Assembly: GCA_937877385.1 (NCBI GenBank) | Contig: CALGBJ010000035.1 | Span: 1-5,708, forward strand | Source of the DNA: an uncultured bacterium | Lineage (GTDB): Bacteria; Patescibacteriota; Minisyncoccia; UBA6257; JAGGUH01 | DNA length: 5,708 nucleotides | Direction: 5' to 3' | Part shown: positions 1 to 5,708 of the stretch, piece by piece | Position numbering within the stretch: position 1 is the first letter of the stretch | How the letters are laid out: each line of letters begins with the position of its first letter | The notes under the pieces: model-generated | Database searches by the model: none | What the model saw: only the letters and a program-made list of their open reading frames with translations | Told to the model about the DNA's origin: nothing | Made by a program: the position numbers and the translations under genes

Positions 1-920
1 GAAATTCGCTGAATATATCTTACTTTTTCTACCGGCACATCCATTTCAATGGCAATTTCTTCAGCTAAAGGTTCTCGGCCAAGTTCTTGTTCCAACCTTC
101 TTTTTGTCTGGCTATATTTGGCAATCGTTTCAATCATATGGACAGGTATCCTTATTGTCCGTGATTGGTCAGCAAAAGCCCGAGTAATTGCCTGCCTAAT
201 CCACCAAGTAGCATAAGTAGAAAATTTAAATCCCTTCCGCCAATCATATTTTTCTACTGCTTTAGCCAAACCGATATTGCCTTCTTGAATCAAATCCATA
301 AAAGACAAATTCTTTGACCGGCCAATGTATCTTTTAGCAATAGAAACAACTAATCTCAAGTTCGCCTCCATCAGTCTTTTTTTAGCATTCACATCCCCTT
401 TTTGAATTAAAATAGACAATCTTCTTTCTTCATTGGCGCTAATCAGAGGTATCTTGCCTATTTCTCTCAAATAACTTTGAACAACAGTAGTCAGTTCTGC
501 TTCAGGAATTTCCTCGGTTGCTTTCTGAATTTCTTTTAAACTTACTTCTTCGCTTGGTAATTCTAAATATTTTTTTCCTTTAACTACCTCAATTTTATTT
601 TGGTAAAGCTGGTCGTATAAATCTTCAAGCAAAGACAAATCCTCTTCTATTCTTGGAAAGTAAAAAAGAATTTCCTTTTCAGTAACAAAACCTTTTGACT
701 TCCCTCGGTTAACCAATTCTTCAACATATTTCTTTTTCAGCAATTCCTCTTCTAAACGATAAGATGTTTTCTTGGCTTTTTCTTTCTTATCTCTTTTAAT
801 TTTTTTAGCAAAAGATTTCTTCTTTCTTGAAGAAGTTTTTTTAATTTTTTTCCTTCCTTTACCTTTAACTAAAAGTTTTTTTGCCTTATTTGTTTTTTTT
901 CTTCCTTTTTTTATAGCCAT
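1..920 (-). CDS. rpoD: Primary RNA polymerase sigma-70 factor (RpoD/SigA type), 3' end cut by window edge
   Basis: This is the promoter-recognition subunit of RNA polymerase. The visible 306 codons run from ATG at 920-918 to the left edge; the rest is outside the window. Residues 1-52 are a basic tail with about 28 Lys/Arg. Residues about 55-113 resemble region 1.1 (GFVTEKEI, then IEVV), which marks primary rather than alternative sigmas. Region 1.2 is at about 143-175 ([12 protein letters not shown]). Regions 2.1-2.4 at about 178-264 are very well conserved: [36 protein letters not shown] and [13 protein letters not shown]239/W240 match the strand-opening tryptophans of E. coli RpoD, and Q243/T246 match its -10-reading Gln437/Thr440. 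Region 3 begins at about 265. There is no long insert between regions 1.2 and 2.1, so this is a compact SigA-like form. Region 4, which reads the -35, is not visible. The start lies 3 bp after the galT stop, with a weak AAGAGG (934-939) 13 nt upstream. Family assignment is very secure; 'primary' rests on region 1.1. Confidence 0.96.
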   Translation of the reverse strand, partial: MAIKKGRKKTNKAKKLLVKGKGRKKIKKTSSRKKKSFAKKIKRDKKEKAKKTSYRLEEELLKKKYVEELVNRGKSKGFVTEKEILFYFPRIEEDLSLLEDLYDQLYQNKIEVVKGKKYLELPSEEVSLKEIQKATEEIPEAELTTVVQSYLREIGKIPLISANEERRLSILIQKGDVNAKKRLMEANLRLVVSIAKRYIGRSKNLSFMDLIQEGNIGLAKAVEKYDWRKGFKFSTYATWWIRQAITRAFADQSRTIRIPVHMIETIAKYSQTKRRLEQELGREPLAEEIAIEMDVPVEKVRYIQRI

Positions 921-923
921 AAT

Positions 924-1991
924 TTATTTTTCGCCTCTTAAAAAAGAAGCGGCTTGCTCTGGAAAAATTGAGATTATCTGCATCCCGGCGCTAAATTCAA
1001 ACCCTCCCCAAATAGAAACTCTTGGCAGGATAACTAAATGCCAATGATAATAACTATAGTCATCTGAACCAACAACCACTGGCGAAGTTCGAATGAAAAA
1101 ATTAAAAGATGGGTTTTTTAATTTCTTTTTTATCATTTCTAAAATTTTTTTCAAAACAGAAGCAAAGGAAATAATTTCTTGGGAAGAAATATCTTGGAAA
1201 CGATTTTGGTGCTTTTTAGGATAAATTCTTGTTTCAAAATCCATAGTTGGCGCAAAAGGTATTAGAGCAACAAAATCTTTATTTTCCAAAAGAATTCTTT
1301 TTTTCTCTTTTAAGGAGCTCTTAATCATTTGACAATGAACGCATCCGCCGAATTTCTTTTGATGTTCAAAAGAAGATTTTAAGGAACGTTCAAAATCACG
1401 GTCAAAAATAGGAGCAGCAATAATCTGCGAATGAGGATGTTCTAGAGAAGCACCGGCCTCTTGGCCAAAGTTGGTAAAAAAACTAATATATCTAATATTT
1501 TTTTCTTTTTCTAAAACCAAAAATCTCTGCTGCCAAAAACTTATGGCTTCCTCCAAATCTCTTTGGGAAAACTGATTTAATTGCTTGAAATGACGACGAT
1601 AAACAATGACTTCATGAAAACCAACCCCAGGAACTATTTGATAAACTCCTTTTTTCTTTACCTTAATCCTATCTTTGGTTGCTTTATTCATTAAAGCCGG
1701 AAATTTGTTGGGAAGAGCAATAATCTTCCAGTCAGGACAAATTTTTCCTTTTTTCTTTTCACTCCAAGAAAAATTAAAAGAATTTTCTTCTTTTCTTGAC
1801 AGGCAAGCCAAAGGCGATAATTGTTCCTTTATTCTTTCCGGACAAAAAGGACAATCCTTTTTTGGTTGAATAATCCTTCTTTCTCTTTTAATTCTAAAAT
1901 GTGGCCTTTTAAAACGAGAGGTGGCAATAATCACCCAATCCCCAGAAGAAGGATTGTGTCTAAATTCTGGCAGCTCGCTTTTTACATCCAT
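924..1991 (-). CDS. galT: GalT-family hexose-1-phosphate nucleotidyltransferase (HIT superfamily)
   Basis: This 355-residue protein resembles galactose-1-phosphate uridylyltransferase, the Leloir enzyme that moves UMP between hexose 1-phosphates through a uridylyl-histidine intermediate. The N-terminus has the family signature (FRHNPSSGDWVIIA, 10-23). C47/C50 (CPFC), H126 (GFHEV) and H185 fit the structural zinc site. H187 of HPHSQ (185-189) is the expected nucleophile, with Q189 behind it. NKFPAL (95-100) is also typical. The C-terminal half keeps a second CxxC (C217/C220), H261 and HWH (317-319), which could form a second metal site as in the plant ADP-glucose phosphorylase relative. The substrate could therefore be galactose 1-phosphate or another sugar phosphate. 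The length is normal for GalT. The start overlaps the end of corA by 10 bp and has no clear Shine-Dalgarno, suggesting coupled translation. No galK or galE is visible. Family is confident; exact substrate is not. Confidence 0.88.
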   Translation of the reverse strand: MDVKSELPEFRHNPSSGDWVIIATSRFKRPHFRIKRERRIIQPKKDCPFCPERIKEQLSPLACLSRKEENSFNFSWSEKKKGKICPDWKIIALPNKFPALMNKATKDRIKVKKKGVYQIVPGVGFHEVIVYRRHFKQLNQFSQRDLEEAISFWQQRFLVLEKEKNIRYISFFTNFGQEAGASLEHPHSQIIAAPIFDRDFERSLKSSFEHQKKFGGCVHCQMIKSSLKEKKRILLENKDFVALIPFAPTMDFETRIYPKKHQNRFQDISSQEIISFASVLKKILEMIKKKLKNPSFNFFIRTSPVVVGSDDYSYYHWHLVILPRVSIWGGFEFSAGMQIISIFPEQAASFLRGEK

Positions 1992-2911
1992 TTTTTAGAT
2001 TTGAAATAAAAATACATCAAAACGGTTAAAGAAGTCATAACAAAAATAATAAGCCAAAAATCATATTGACAACCAAGAATCGGTGTATGTGTAGTATTCA
2101 TCCCAAACATTGAAGTAAAGAGCATTAAAGGAAAAGTGATAAAAGCCAAAATAGTAAAAAGTTTCATCACTTCATTGATTCGCAGATTAACAAGATTGTT
2201 AGAAGTTGTTTCCAATGACTCCAGAACTTTTTGATAATTCTCAAGGTTGTCCTCTACTCTTAAATGTTCTTGGGCTAAACTAGAAAAATAGATTTTAAAT
2301 TTCCTGCCAAAAAATTTATTTCCCTCTAAAAAAAGCGACTCTAAAAGCTTTTGATGGGGATGGGAAGTCAATTGGAAATTTAAAATATCTCTTTTTATCA
2401 AAGAAATTGATTGAACAAGTTGTTCTTGCTTCTTGATAGAGGCCTTTTTATCAAAAATTTCTTTTTCAACCAAAGAAATTTTCTCTTTAATATGGGCTAA
2501 TTGACGCAAAGAATAAGAAGTTGACTCTTTTAAAATTTTATAAAGAAGAAATCCCGGCCCATCTTCAAAATAAAATTTCATCTCTTTCTCGTCATCTTTG
2601 ATTTTCTTAATTACTGCCTCTAAAATTTTTACTCTCTCATAATGAACAGTAATCAAATGGGTCTTGGTTAAAAGAAAATCTATTTCTTTTGGCTGAGAAG
2701 AAGAAATTTTCCTTTCAAACTCTGGAATGTGGTAAACGAAGTAAAGATAATCCTGCCAATGATCAATATGGGAACGGAGAGAAGGTTTTCTTAATTCTTC
2801 TAAAATAAGGGGATGAAAATGAAAATTTTCTGCTAAATAGTCAATATCTTTTTTGGTTGGCTCTTTGATATTAAGCCAAATAAAATCTTTGTATTTTATT
2901 TTTTGAATCAT
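1982..2911 (-). CDS. corA: CorA-family magnesium/divalent-metal channel
   Basis: This 309-residue protein is a CorA-type inner-membrane channel for Mg2+ or related divalent ions, expected to act as a homopentamer. Residues 1-245 form the cytoplasmic domain, with a beta-rich N-terminal part (WLNIKEPTKKDIDYLAENF, HPLILEEL) followed by long charged helices at about 120-245. Two membrane helices end the protein: TM1 at about 251-269, leading into the diagnostic GMN at 270-272 (FGMN), and TM2 at about 283-302, followed by the usual basic end (KSKKWM). The loop after GMN reads TTHTPILG and lacks the acidic residue of the common MPEL motif. The length is typical. It is the first gene of the leftward group, with a good promoter upstream but no obvious Shine-Dalgarno before its ATG (2911-2909). 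The next Met is at residue 111, so the start is well supported. Metal preference cannot be read from sequence. Confidence 0.93.
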   Translation of the reverse strand: MIQKIKYKDFIWLNIKEPTKKDIDYLAENFHFHPLILEELRKPSLRSHIDHWQDYLYFVYHIPEFERKISSSQPKEIDFLLTKTHLITVHYERVKILEAVIKKIKDDEKEMKFYFEDGPGFLLYKILKESTSYSLRQLAHIKEKISLVEKEIFDKKASIKKQEQLVQSISLIKRDILNFQLTSHPHQKLLESLFLEGNKFFGRKFKIYFSSLAQEHLRVEDNLENYQKVLESLETTSNNLVNLRINEVMKLFTILAFITFPLMLFTSMFGMNTTHTPILGCQYDFWLIIFVMTSLTVLMYFYFKSKKWM

Positions 2912-2927
2912 AAAAACTTGTCAAAAT

Positions 2928-2961
2928 TTGTCTTTTTTGAATTTTTTAATATTATTATAAT
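2928..2961 (+). promoter_or_regulatory. Candidate sigma-70 promoter for cysS and the PEGA gene
   Basis: On the plus strand, TTGTCT (2928-2933) is followed after 16 bp by TATTAT (2950-2955). A perfect TATAAT at 2956-2961 lies within the same A/T tract but has no well-spaced -35. Either would start transcription about 25-35 bp before the cysS ATG. The -35 is weaker than that of the opposing promoter, and A/T richness makes chance matches likely, so the exact element is uncertain. Some promoter is expected here because cysS is first in its group. Confidence 0.4.
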
Positions 2962-2966
2962 AATAT
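2949..2966. repeat. Perfect 18-bp A/T palindrome in the divergent spacer
   Basis: ATATTATTATAATAATAT equals its own reverse complement, with its centre between 2957 and 2958. After one mismatched pair (2948/2967), two further outer pairs also match (2947/2968 and 2946/2969). It sits near the middle of the spacer between corA and cysS and contains -10-like hexamers on both strands. It may simply serve as a shared melting region, or it may be a dimeric regulator site. No regulator gene is visible in the window. Confidence 0.7.
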
Positions 2967-2986
2967 AAACTTACCTTAACTGTCAA
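2949..2986 (-). promoter_or_regulatory. Candidate sigma-70 promoter for corA-galT-rpoD
   Basis: Read on the minus strand, a perfect -35 TTGACA occupies 2986-2981. It is followed after 18 bp by TATTAT (2962-2957) as the -10. A perfect TATAAT also lies at 2959-2954, but its 21-bp spacing is too long. Transcription would begin about 40 bp before the corA ATG. The -10 lies inside the palindrome at 2949-2966. The match is visible in the sequence; activity is inferred. Confidence 0.6.
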
Positions 2987-2995
2987 TAAAGAAAA

Positions 2996-4390
2996 ATGCT
3001 CAAACTATATAATACTCTCTCGCGAAAAAAAGAAGTTTTTAAACCTCTTAAAGATAGAATCGTTGGCCTTTACACTTGCGGGCCAACAGTTTATTGGTAT
3101 GCCCATATTGGTAATTTAAGAACTTATCTTTTTGAAGACATCTTAAAACGCGTTCTTATTTACAATAACTACCGCGTCAAGCATATTATGAACATTACTG
3201 ATGTTGGTCATTTAACTTCAGACCAAGATACTGGCGAAGATAAAGTAGAAAAAGCCGCTAAAAAAGAAGGAAAAACCGCCTGGCAAATTGCTAGGTTCTA
3301 TGAAAGGGCATTTAAAAAAGATTTAAAACTTCTTAATATTCAAAAACCAGATAACTTTATTAGAGCAACAGAAACTATCAACGACCAGATAAAACTAATC
3401 AAAATTTTAGAAAAAAAAGGATTTACCTATCAAACCAGTGACGGTATTTATTTTAATACTTCAAAATTGAAAAGTTACGGACGACTTTGGCCTAAAAAAA
3501 TCCAACTCAAAGCCGGCGCTAGAATTAGAATGATAAAAGAAAAAAAGAATCCTACTGATTTTGCTTTATGGAAATTTTCACCAAAAAATGTAAAAAGACA
3601 AATGGAATGGAATTCTCCCTGGGGAAAAGGTTTTCCTGGCTGGCACACTGAATGTGTAGTAATGTCTATTAAAAAATTAGGCATTCCTTTTGACATTCAC
3701 TGCGGCGGCGTTGATCATATTTTAATTCACCATACCAACGAGATTGCCCAAGCCGAAGCCGCTTATGGAAAATTAATGGCTAAATACTGGCTCCACAGCG
3801 AATTTATCACTGTTGAAGGCAGAAAAATGGCTAAATCATTAGGCAATATCTTTACTCTAAATGATTTAATTGAAAAAAGTTTTAATCCTCTTGCCTTTCG
3901 CTATTTATGCTTGCAAACCCATTATCGCTCAAAACTAAATTTTAGTTGGCAGGGTCTTCAAGCCAGTCAAAATGCCTTAAACAATCTCTACCAAAAGATA
4001 AAAGAAATAAAAAAAGGAAAAGGAAAACTGACAAGCCGTTCAATAAGTAAAAGAAGTCAAACTTATCAAAAAAAGTTCCTCAATTCAATTAATGACGACT
4101 TAAACACTCCTCGTGCTCTAGGAACTCTCTGGCAACTAATAGAAGATCAAAAAATTGCCGACCAAGAAAAATATCAACTCATTTTAAACTTTGATAGAAT
4201 TTTTGCTTTAAATCTAAAAAAAATCAAAACAATAAGAATCCCAGAAAAAATAAAAGAATTAGCAAAAAGAAGAGAAAAATTTAGAAAAGAAGGAAAATTC
4301 AAACAAGCCGACGAAATCAGGGAAAAAATTAAATCGCTTGGCTATTTTCTTGAAGATACTGAAAAAGGAACTAAAATAAAAAAACTCTAA
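2996..4390 (+). CDS. cysS: Cysteinyl-tRNA synthetase
   Basis: This class I aminoacyl-tRNA synthetase activates cysteine with ATP and loads it onto tRNA-Cys in the cytoplasm. At 464 residues it is full length. The Rossmann catalytic domain starts at once with [17 protein letters not shown]28 is the first zinc ligand and HIGN (37-40) is the HIGH motif. GWHTEC gives W216 and C220, and HHTNEIAQ gives H245 and E249; C28, C220, H245 and E249 match the four zinc ligands of the E. coli enzyme, which select the cysteine thiol. KMAKS (277-281) is the KMSKS loop. The helical tRNA-binding part follows from about 310 and ends in the usual [21 protein letters not shown] helix (about 425-445) and a short basic tail. 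No catalytic residue is missing. It is first in the rightward group, and its stop overlaps the next start by one base. There is no strong Shine-Dalgarno, only an A-rich leader with AAAGA before the ATG. Confidence 0.98.
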   Translation: MLKLYNTLSRKKEVFKPLKDRIVGLYTCGPTVYWYAHIGNLRTYLFEDILKRVLIYNNYRVKHIMNITDVGHLTSDQDTGEDKVEKAAKKEGKTAWQIARFYERAFKKDLKLLNIQKPDNFIRATETINDQIKLIKILEKKGFTYQTSDGIYFNTSKLKSYGRLWPKKIQLKAGARIRMIKEKKNPTDFALWKFSPKNVKRQMEWNSPWGKGFPGWHTECVVMSIKKLGIPFDIHCGGVDHILIHHTNEIAQAEAAYGKLMAKYWLHSEFITVEGRKMAKSLGNIFTLNDLIEKSFNPLAFRYLCLQTHYRSKLNFSWQGLQASQNALNNLYQKIKEIKKGKGKLTSRSISKRSQTYQKKFLNSINDDLNTPRALGTLWQLIEDQKIADQEKYQLILNFDRIFALNLKKIKTIRIPEKIKELAKRREKFRKEGKFKQADEIREKIKSLGYFLEDTEKGTKIKKL

Positions 4391-5670
4391 TGATTCTTCT
4401 CAACAAGAAAAAGAGAACAATTCTTTTTTCTTTGGCAATAATTTCATTTTTAATCTCTGGCTTGTTTATCATTGCTTACAGCAATGGCTATCGTTTTGAT
4501 TTCCAAAAAAGAAAATTTGTCTTAACTGGAGCAATTCAATTAAAAGTTAAACCAAAAGAAGGTTTAACTTTTTATTTAAATTCCAAAAAAAAGGAAATTA
4601 AAAACAATTCTCTTCTTGGCAGCAATTATTTTTTAGACAAACTTCTGCCAAGAAAATATCAACTTTTAATTAAAAAAGAGGGATTTTTTTCTTGGCAAAA
4701 AAATTTGTTTGTTGAAGAAAAAATGACTACTTTTGCTAACTCAATTATTCTTCTACCTAAAGAAATTAAAGGCAAAAAGATATTTTCTTCAAAAATTGAA
4801 GGGAAAATTCTGCCATTGAAAAATAATTATTTTCTTATTTTTGCTGAAAAAAATGTTTATCTTCAAAAGGTAGCCGTAGAAAAGCCGATTAAAATTCTCA
4901 CTACCAAAGAAAAAATAGAGAAAGAATTTCTAAACGAAGAAAAAAATCTCTGCTTAGTAAAAACAAAAAGTGATTATTATCTTTTAGATCTAACTGATTT
5001 TTTTTCAAGAAAAAAAATAAACACTTTTTTCCTTAAAGCGATTCTTAATAAAAATTTGAAGAAAAAAGAATTAAAAGATGTCTTTTTAACCAAAAAAGAT
5101 AAAGAGATTGTTTTAGTTTTCAAAGAAGGAATTTATCTTTTTGACTGGCAAAAAAGAAAAGAAAAAGAAATTTTTTCTTTAGCCAAAGACAAAGAAATAA
5201 AAAAAGTTTTTTTTGATAAAGACAATCTTTTTTATCAAGATAAAGAAAATAATCTTTTTTTGTTCTCTTTGGAAACAAGGAAAAATAAATTAATTATCCC
5301 AAAATTGAAAGAAGAAATTTCTTTGGTCTCGCTCTCTTTTGACCGAAAAAAACTTCTTTTAGCTTCACCAAAAGAAGTTTCTCTATTTTATCTTAAAGAT
5401 TTCTTTGGAGATTTTATCCGCAAAAAGGGAGAGAAAGATATCCTTTTTCAAAAAGAACCGGAAAAAATAAGCTGGTATAAGGACTCAAACCATTTTTGGC
5501 TAATAGAGAATAATCAACTTCACTTTTTAGAAACTGACCCAAGAGAAAATATCAATATCTTCACCTATCCGGAAATTAAAAACTTTCTCTATGAAAAAGA
5601 GAAAAACCTTCTTTATTTCCAAAAAGATAACTCTCTCTTTCTTTTTGATTTGGCAAAAATAGGATTATAG
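4390..5670 (+). CDS. Membrane-anchored PEGA-domain protein with probable beta-propeller C-terminus, function unknown
   Basis: This 426-residue protein has a short basic cytoplasmic start (NKKKRT), one hydrophobic segment at about 10-30 with no evident signal-peptidase site, and a large outer part, so it is probably an anchored extracytoplasmic protein. YSNGYRFDF (30-38) leads into a PEGA-like domain at about 46-123, seen from TGAIQLKVKPKEG, LLPRKYQLLIKKEGFFSWQK and the VEE strand; such domains resemble surface-layer or carbohydrate-binding modules. From about 130 to the end, repeated short beta stretches fit a degenerate six- or seven-bladed propeller: KEGIYLFDWQ, NNLFLFSLETRKNKLI, LSFDRKKLLLASPKEVSLFYL and NNQLHFLETDPRENINIF. 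No catalytic motif is seen. It is very rich in Lys, Phe and Leu. The ATG shares one base with the cysS stop (TAATG) and has no well-placed Shine-Dalgarno (AAGGAA is 19 nt upstream), so coupled translation is likely. The domain call is moderately confident and the role is unknown. Confidence 0.8.
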   Translation: MILLNKKKRTILFSLAIISFLISGLFIIAYSNGYRFDFQKRKFVLTGAIQLKVKPKEGLTFYLNSKKKEIKNNSLLGSNYFLDKLLPRKYQLLIKKEGFFSWQKNLFVEEKMTTFANSIILLPKEIKGKKIFSSKIEGKILPLKNNYFLIFAEKNVYLQKVAVEKPIKILTTKEKIEKEFLNEEKNLCLVKTKSDYYLLDLTDFFSRKKINTFFLKAILNKNLKKKELKDVFLTKKDKEIVLVFKEGIYLFDWQKRKEKEIFSLAKDKEIKKVFFDKDNLFYQDKENNLFLFSLETRKNKLIIPKLKEEISLVSLSFDRKKLLLASPKEVSLFYLKDFFGDFIRKKGEKDILFQKEPEKISWYKDSNHFWLIENNQLHFLETDPRENINIFTYPEIKNFLYEKEKNLLYFQKDNSLFLFDLAKIGL

Positions 5671-5708
5671 CAACCGCTCCATTTTTGTCCACCCCGAACC
5701 ACAAAGGG
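5671..5708 (+). other. Non-coding tail after the PEGA gene, possible start of a terminator hairpin
   Basis: The final 38 bases carry no gene start and are visibly more G/C-rich than the coding DNA before them. CCACCCC (5689-5695) is followed by GGG at the very edge (5706-5708), so a stem could form if the next bases complete GGGGTGG. This would suit a terminator for the cysS group, but the window ends before the second arm and any T-run can be seen. Confidence 0.25.

Noticed and set aside
772..1047. Open frame on the plus strand giving a 91-residue Phe/Leu-rich, membrane-like protein
   Set aside because: It is the antisense of the Lys-rich sigma N-terminus and the end of galT; AAA/AAG codons read backwards give Phe and Leu. 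Both genes opposite it are clearly real.
1675..2009. Two overlapping plus-strand open frames of 64 and 62 residues
   Set aside because: Both lie antisense to the conserved N-terminal part of galT and show no recognisable domain.
2912..2995. Riboswitch or T-box leader controlling cysS or corA
   Set aside because: The spacer is only 84 bp, shared by both directions and mostly A/T. It leaves no room for an M-box or T-box with a terminator stem, and no T-box core sequence is seen.
3475..3696. Minus-strand open frame of 73 residues
   Set aside because: It is antisense to the most conserved zinc-binding part of cysS, so it is a shadow frame.
1..5708. Alternative genetic code with TGA read as glycine, as in some CPR lineages
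   Set aside because: All five genes translate through conserved motifs without in-frame TGA, and the visible stops are TAA and TAG.
1..5708. tRNA genes, CRISPR arrays, insertion sequences or phage genes
   Set aside because: The window is almost wholly filled by five housekeeping-type genes. The two non-coding stretches (84 and 38 bases) hold no cloverleaf or spaced repeats.

Overview
This window looks like a core-gene neighbourhood from a small, AT-rich bacterial genome, most likely a Candidate Phyla Radiation (Patescibacteria/Parcubacteria-like) organism. That placement is inferred from strong A/T bias, lysine-rich proteins, very tight gene packing, a lysine-rich tail on the primary sigma factor, and a cysteinyl-tRNA synthetase followed by a membrane-anchored PEGA-domain protein. 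No phylogenetic test was possible here. The standard code fits: the four visible stops are TAA, TAA, TAA and TAG, and no gene needs TGA read as an amino acid.

Layout. Two gene groups diverge from one 84-bp intergenic region (2912-2995). Leftward on the minus strand are a CorA-family metal-ion channel (2911-1982), a GalT-family hexose-1-phosphate nucleotidyltransferase (1991-924, overlapping corA by 10 bp) and the primary sigma-70 factor (920 to the left edge, 3 bp after galT). The sigma gene is cut by the window edge and its region 4 is not visible. Rightward on the plus strand are cysteinyl-tRNA synthetase (2996-4390) and a membrane-anchored PEGA-domain protein (4390-5670), joined by a TAATG stop/start overlap. 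The last 38 bases are non-coding and may begin a terminator hairpin.

The spacer holds a perfect 18-bp A/T palindrome. It carries candidate -10 elements for both directions, and the corA side also has a perfect TTGACA -35. Both gene groups are therefore probably transcribed from overlapping back-to-back promoters, by the type of sigma factor encoded at the left end. Strong Shine-Dalgarno sequences are scarce, and translation of the downstream genes probably relies on coupling.

The products are housekeeping: transcription initiation, cysteine charging of tRNA, divalent-metal uptake and sugar-nucleotide metabolism, plus one envelope protein of unknown function. I found no RNA gene, CRISPR array, mobile element, defence system or undescribed multi-gene system. 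The most interesting points are the symmetric divergent promoter, the placement of a primary sigma factor behind corA and galT, and the uncharacterised PEGA protein coupled to cysS.
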